Below are positions 30,511 to 32,685 of a stretch of DNA of 32,685 bases, piece after piece. Origin of the DNA: Porphyra umbilicalis. Its lineage: Eukaryota > Rhodophyta > Bangiophyceae > Bangiales > Bangiaceae. Positions within the stretch are counted from its first letter, which is position 1, and each line of letters starts with the position of its first letter. The DNA lies in assembly GCA_002049455.2 (NCBI GenBank), contig KV919279.1, positions 1 to 32,685 on the forward strand, read 5' to 3'. The notes below the pieces were generated by a model that worked only from the letters and a program-made list of their open reading frames with translations, did not search any database and was not told the origin of the DNA. Both the position numbers and the translations under genes were made by a program.

Positions 30511-32176
30511 GGCGGTGGCGCCACCGCCGGCGCCCGAAGCGGCCGATGGCTCCCTGCCGACCGCCGACGGTGGGGGTGGTGGTGGCGGCGACGGCGGCGG
30601 CGGCAGCGGCAGCGGCGGCGGCGGCGTGCCGGCGGCGACGCCGCCGCCGTCGTCTACGCGGGGGCCCGGGTCGTCGTCGGCCGCGCTGCAGCGGCTGCCC
30701 CCCCCCGCGTCGACCCGCGCGGCGGCGGTGCAGCGGCCGGCCGCCCCCGCCGCGTCGTCAATGGCGACTGCCGAGGCGGTCACGCTGGCGCCGGCGGTGC
30801 CCGCCGCCGCCGCCGCCCCCGCCGACCCGCCCATGGACGCGTCGGCGGCCGACCCGGCGTTGCGCTTCCCCGCCAATGATACGGTTGTCGGCGCGCCGGC
30901 GCCGACGCCAGCGGCGGCTGCTGCCGCCGCTGCCGCCGCCGCCGCTGGGAGCGACGACCTCGACGTGCGGGCGGCGACCACCGACCCCGTGGCGGCCGCG
31001 CCGGGTGCCGACATGGCCCTCGCCCCCCACGACGTGTGCGCCGGCGGCGGCGGTGACGGTGGGGACGGCGACGGGGGCGGCGTGCCGGCCCCCGCGCCGG
31101 CGACCGGCGTCACGCCCGCCGTGGATGCGCACGCGTACCGGGCGGTGCCCGCGGCCGTAAACTTTTGGGGGGCGCCGCCGACGCGGGCGGCGGCACCGGC
31201 CCCCGCCGTTGCCCCCGCCGCCGGTGCGGCGGCGCCTCCCCCCGCGGTCGCGCCCGCCGCCGCGGCGGCGGCTCCTCCCCCCCTGCGGTCGCGCCGTCTG
31301 CCGTGGCGGCGGCCGCCGCCGCCGCACCGGCGGTGGCGACACCCGTGGCGCCGGCGGCGGCGCCCCGCCGTGGCGCCCTGCCCCGCATCCAGCGGCCGGC
31401 CGCGGGCGCGGCGGCGGCCGGTGGGGTGGCGCCGCCGGCACGGGCGGCGGCGCCACTGCCGCCGACCGCACCCGCGGCGGCGACGGCGGCAGCGGCGCCC
31501 CGTGGCGCGCTGCCCCGCATCAAGCCAGCCTCTGTGGCTGCAGCGCCCTCGCCGCCACTGGCGGTCGCCACCCCCTCCCCCCCCCCACCCCCCCCGTCGT
31601 GTCGGCAGCGGCAGCGGCAGCGGCGGCGCCGCCGCCCGTGGCGCCGCCGCCCATCCCCCCCGCGACCCCACCGACCGTGGCGCCCGCCGTCCCCCCCCCT
31701 CCCCCCCCCCCCCTTTGGCCCGTCGCCCACCCTCGACGCCTTCCTCGCTGCGGCGTCGTCTGGGGTCCCCCCCCCCGCCCCCCCCCCCCCCCCCCGTCAG
31801 CGACGCGGCGCCCGACCGCGGGGCCCTTGCCGCCGCCGAACTCCTCGCCATCGCCGCCGCGCAGGAGCGGGCCGCCTACGCGACGCACGTGGCGCGCCTC
31901 TCCCAGACGCCCGCCGAGCGCGAGGCGGCGGAAGCGGCCGCGGCGACGGCCGAGGCGGCCGGCAGCGGCGACGGCGACGACACCGCGTGGCCGTTTCGGC
32001 GCGGCGTCGAGGAGCTGCTCGAGGCGGAGCGGCAGAGGCTGTTGGCCGAGGCGGCCGCCGCCGAGGCGGCCGTGGCGGGCACGGAGGACGATGTGGCGGC
32101 GCTGTTGGGGCGCTTGGCCGAGGGCCGCGCCGCGCGGGGCGGGCCCAAGCCGTACCGCCTCGACCTGCCGCGCTAG
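25799..32176 (+). CDS. dnaE: DNA polymerase III alpha subunit (C-family replicase), cyanobacterial-like, with long N- and C-terminal extensions
   Basis: Template-directed replicative DNA polymerase of bacterial family C. From ATG 25799 (in-frame TGA at 25763), about 145 residues rich in Ala/Arg/Ser precede the PHP domain, as expected for an organelle presequence; ATGs at 25853 and 26159 are alternative starts. The PHP domain starts LHVHSDYSLLDG and keeps H146, H148, D150 or D155, H180 (LTDHG), E205 (GNEMY), H224, C280, D347 and H349. Polymerase catalytic residues are present: D561 and D563 in MPDIDTDFS, and D781 in MDFLGLKTL. FAEYCFNKSHS (C980) marks the site of the cyanobacterial split intein; none is here. 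Helix-hairpin-helix (about 1115-1150) and OB-fold (about 1347-1425) follow. A 55-residue insertion (about 657-712) carries PKRRRNAK. After about residue 1558 comes a 550-residue Ala/Pro/Gly-rich tail, ending in an acidic helical segment (about 2003-2125). Family length is about 1160. Residues about 1827-1999 as literally translated are doubtful because of poly-C frame slips. Confidence 0.95.
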
Positions 32177-32685
32177 CCGCGGGGGGGGCGCGGGCGAGTC
32201 CCGCACGCCGCCGAGGTGGTGGTGGGGAGGGCCCAAAATTTCTTTTATTTTTTTCTTGTCCCGCTCGCCAGTCGTGCCCCCTACCCATCCCATGGGCGCT
32301 TGCGTGGTGTGTATCCCCCACACGTTTTGCACTCGGCCTCTTGCAGACGGCCCGACGGGCCGGCACGTGCGCACCGCGCCGCCCCCGCGGTCGCCGTTGC
32401 CACGGCGGGGCGCCCCCCCCGGGCGCCGGCGGCAGCCCGCGCGCGGCGGGGTGTCGCCGGCGGCGCAGGCCCCGCCGCCCACCACTGACCGGATCAGGGC
32501 GGATCCCCACCGTCCGCGTCGGCGGCCGCCCCGCGGCGGCCGCCCGCCCGCCCCTCCGCGCCGCCGACGTCGGGTGGCCCCCGCCACACCAGCCGCACGG
32601 TCGGTGGGCCCCCCCCCCCCTCCCCCCCCCCCCCCCGCCCCCCCCCCGACACCACCGCGGCCATGCCCCCCCCCCCCCCCACTTG
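32177..32685. other. 3' flank of dnaE and GC-rich end of window
   Basis: A T-rich tract at 32234-32259 follows the dnaE stop. After it, GC-rich sequence with C runs (about 32609-32647 and 32667-32680) contains only domain-free open frames on both strands. A minus-strand frame at 32494-32682 could be the edge of a further gene, but nothing supports that. Confidence 0.5.
32234..32259 (+). terminator. T-rich tract, probable 3'-end signal of dnaE
   Basis: AAAATTTCTTTTATTTTTTTC begins about 58 bp after the TAG at 32174-32176, in sequence that is otherwise very GC-rich. It resembles the tracts found after the other plus-strand genes. Confidence 0.45.

Noticed and set aside
25799..32176. dnaE as bacterial contamination of the assembly
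   Set aside because: Eukaryotic genes and transposon remnants lie on the same contiguous sequence, and the gene has a presequence-like extension, Ala/Pro-rich tail and T-rich 3' flank in the local style. Read-level proof is still needed.

Overview
This window looks like nuclear DNA of a GC-rich, intron-poor alga. The best guess is a red alga of the Bangiales (Porphyra/Pyropia type). The reasons are: long single-exon genes with almost only G or C at third codon positions, very long Ala/Pro/Gly tracts and G/C homopolymers, a mitochondrial-type Cpn10, a eukaryotic long-chain acyl-CoA synthetase, a copine-like C2 protein, and DNA-transposon remnants. This assignment is inferred from composition and gene content only.

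Layout. 1-1745: no gene, some short repeats and one possible transposon end. 2626-4349 (+): a secreted-looking FG-GAP/ASPIC (CRTAC1-like) protein whose frame is broken at G or C homopolymers. 4350-6105: no gene; T-rich and A-rich tracts face each other and suggest two converging 3' ends, with a pentanucleotide repeat between them. About 6106-9353 (-): a probable but unrecognised gene, read in pieces across homopolymers. 9354-14859: no supportable gene; GC-rich sequence, then more balanced sequence with a minisatellite. 14860-15497 (+): a decayed Tc1/mariner transposase. 17496-18893 (+): a tandem-C2, copine-like protein without the copine A domain. 19703-20008 (-): mitochondrial Cpn10, probably with an upstream intron. 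20966-22972 (-): long-chain acyl-CoA synthetase. 23640-24956: a nest of inverted repeats, including a 901-bp element with terminal inverted repeats and TAA target duplications. 25799-32176 (+): a full bacterial-type (cyanobacterial-like) DNA polymerase III alpha subunit, DnaE, with a long N-terminal extension and a very long low-complexity C-terminal tail.

The genes do not form a pathway: Cpn10 (mitochondrial folding), acyl-CoA synthetase (fatty-acid activation) and the C2 protein (membrane/calcium signalling) are ordinary housekeeping or signalling genes. The unusual one is DnaE. C-family replicases are bacterial, and organelle replication in plants and red algae is normally attributed to family-A polymerases. 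The gene keeps its polymerase aspartates and all the PHP metal ligands I could look for. It is continuous across the site where most cyanobacteria carry the split DnaE intein. It sits among eukaryotic genes and shares their codon style and 3' T-rich flank, so contamination is unlikely. An endosymbiont-derived plastid replicase is the simplest hypothesis.

Caution: apparent one- or two-base slips at long G/C runs occur in three genes of this window. Where noted, the literal translation around such runs should not be trusted.
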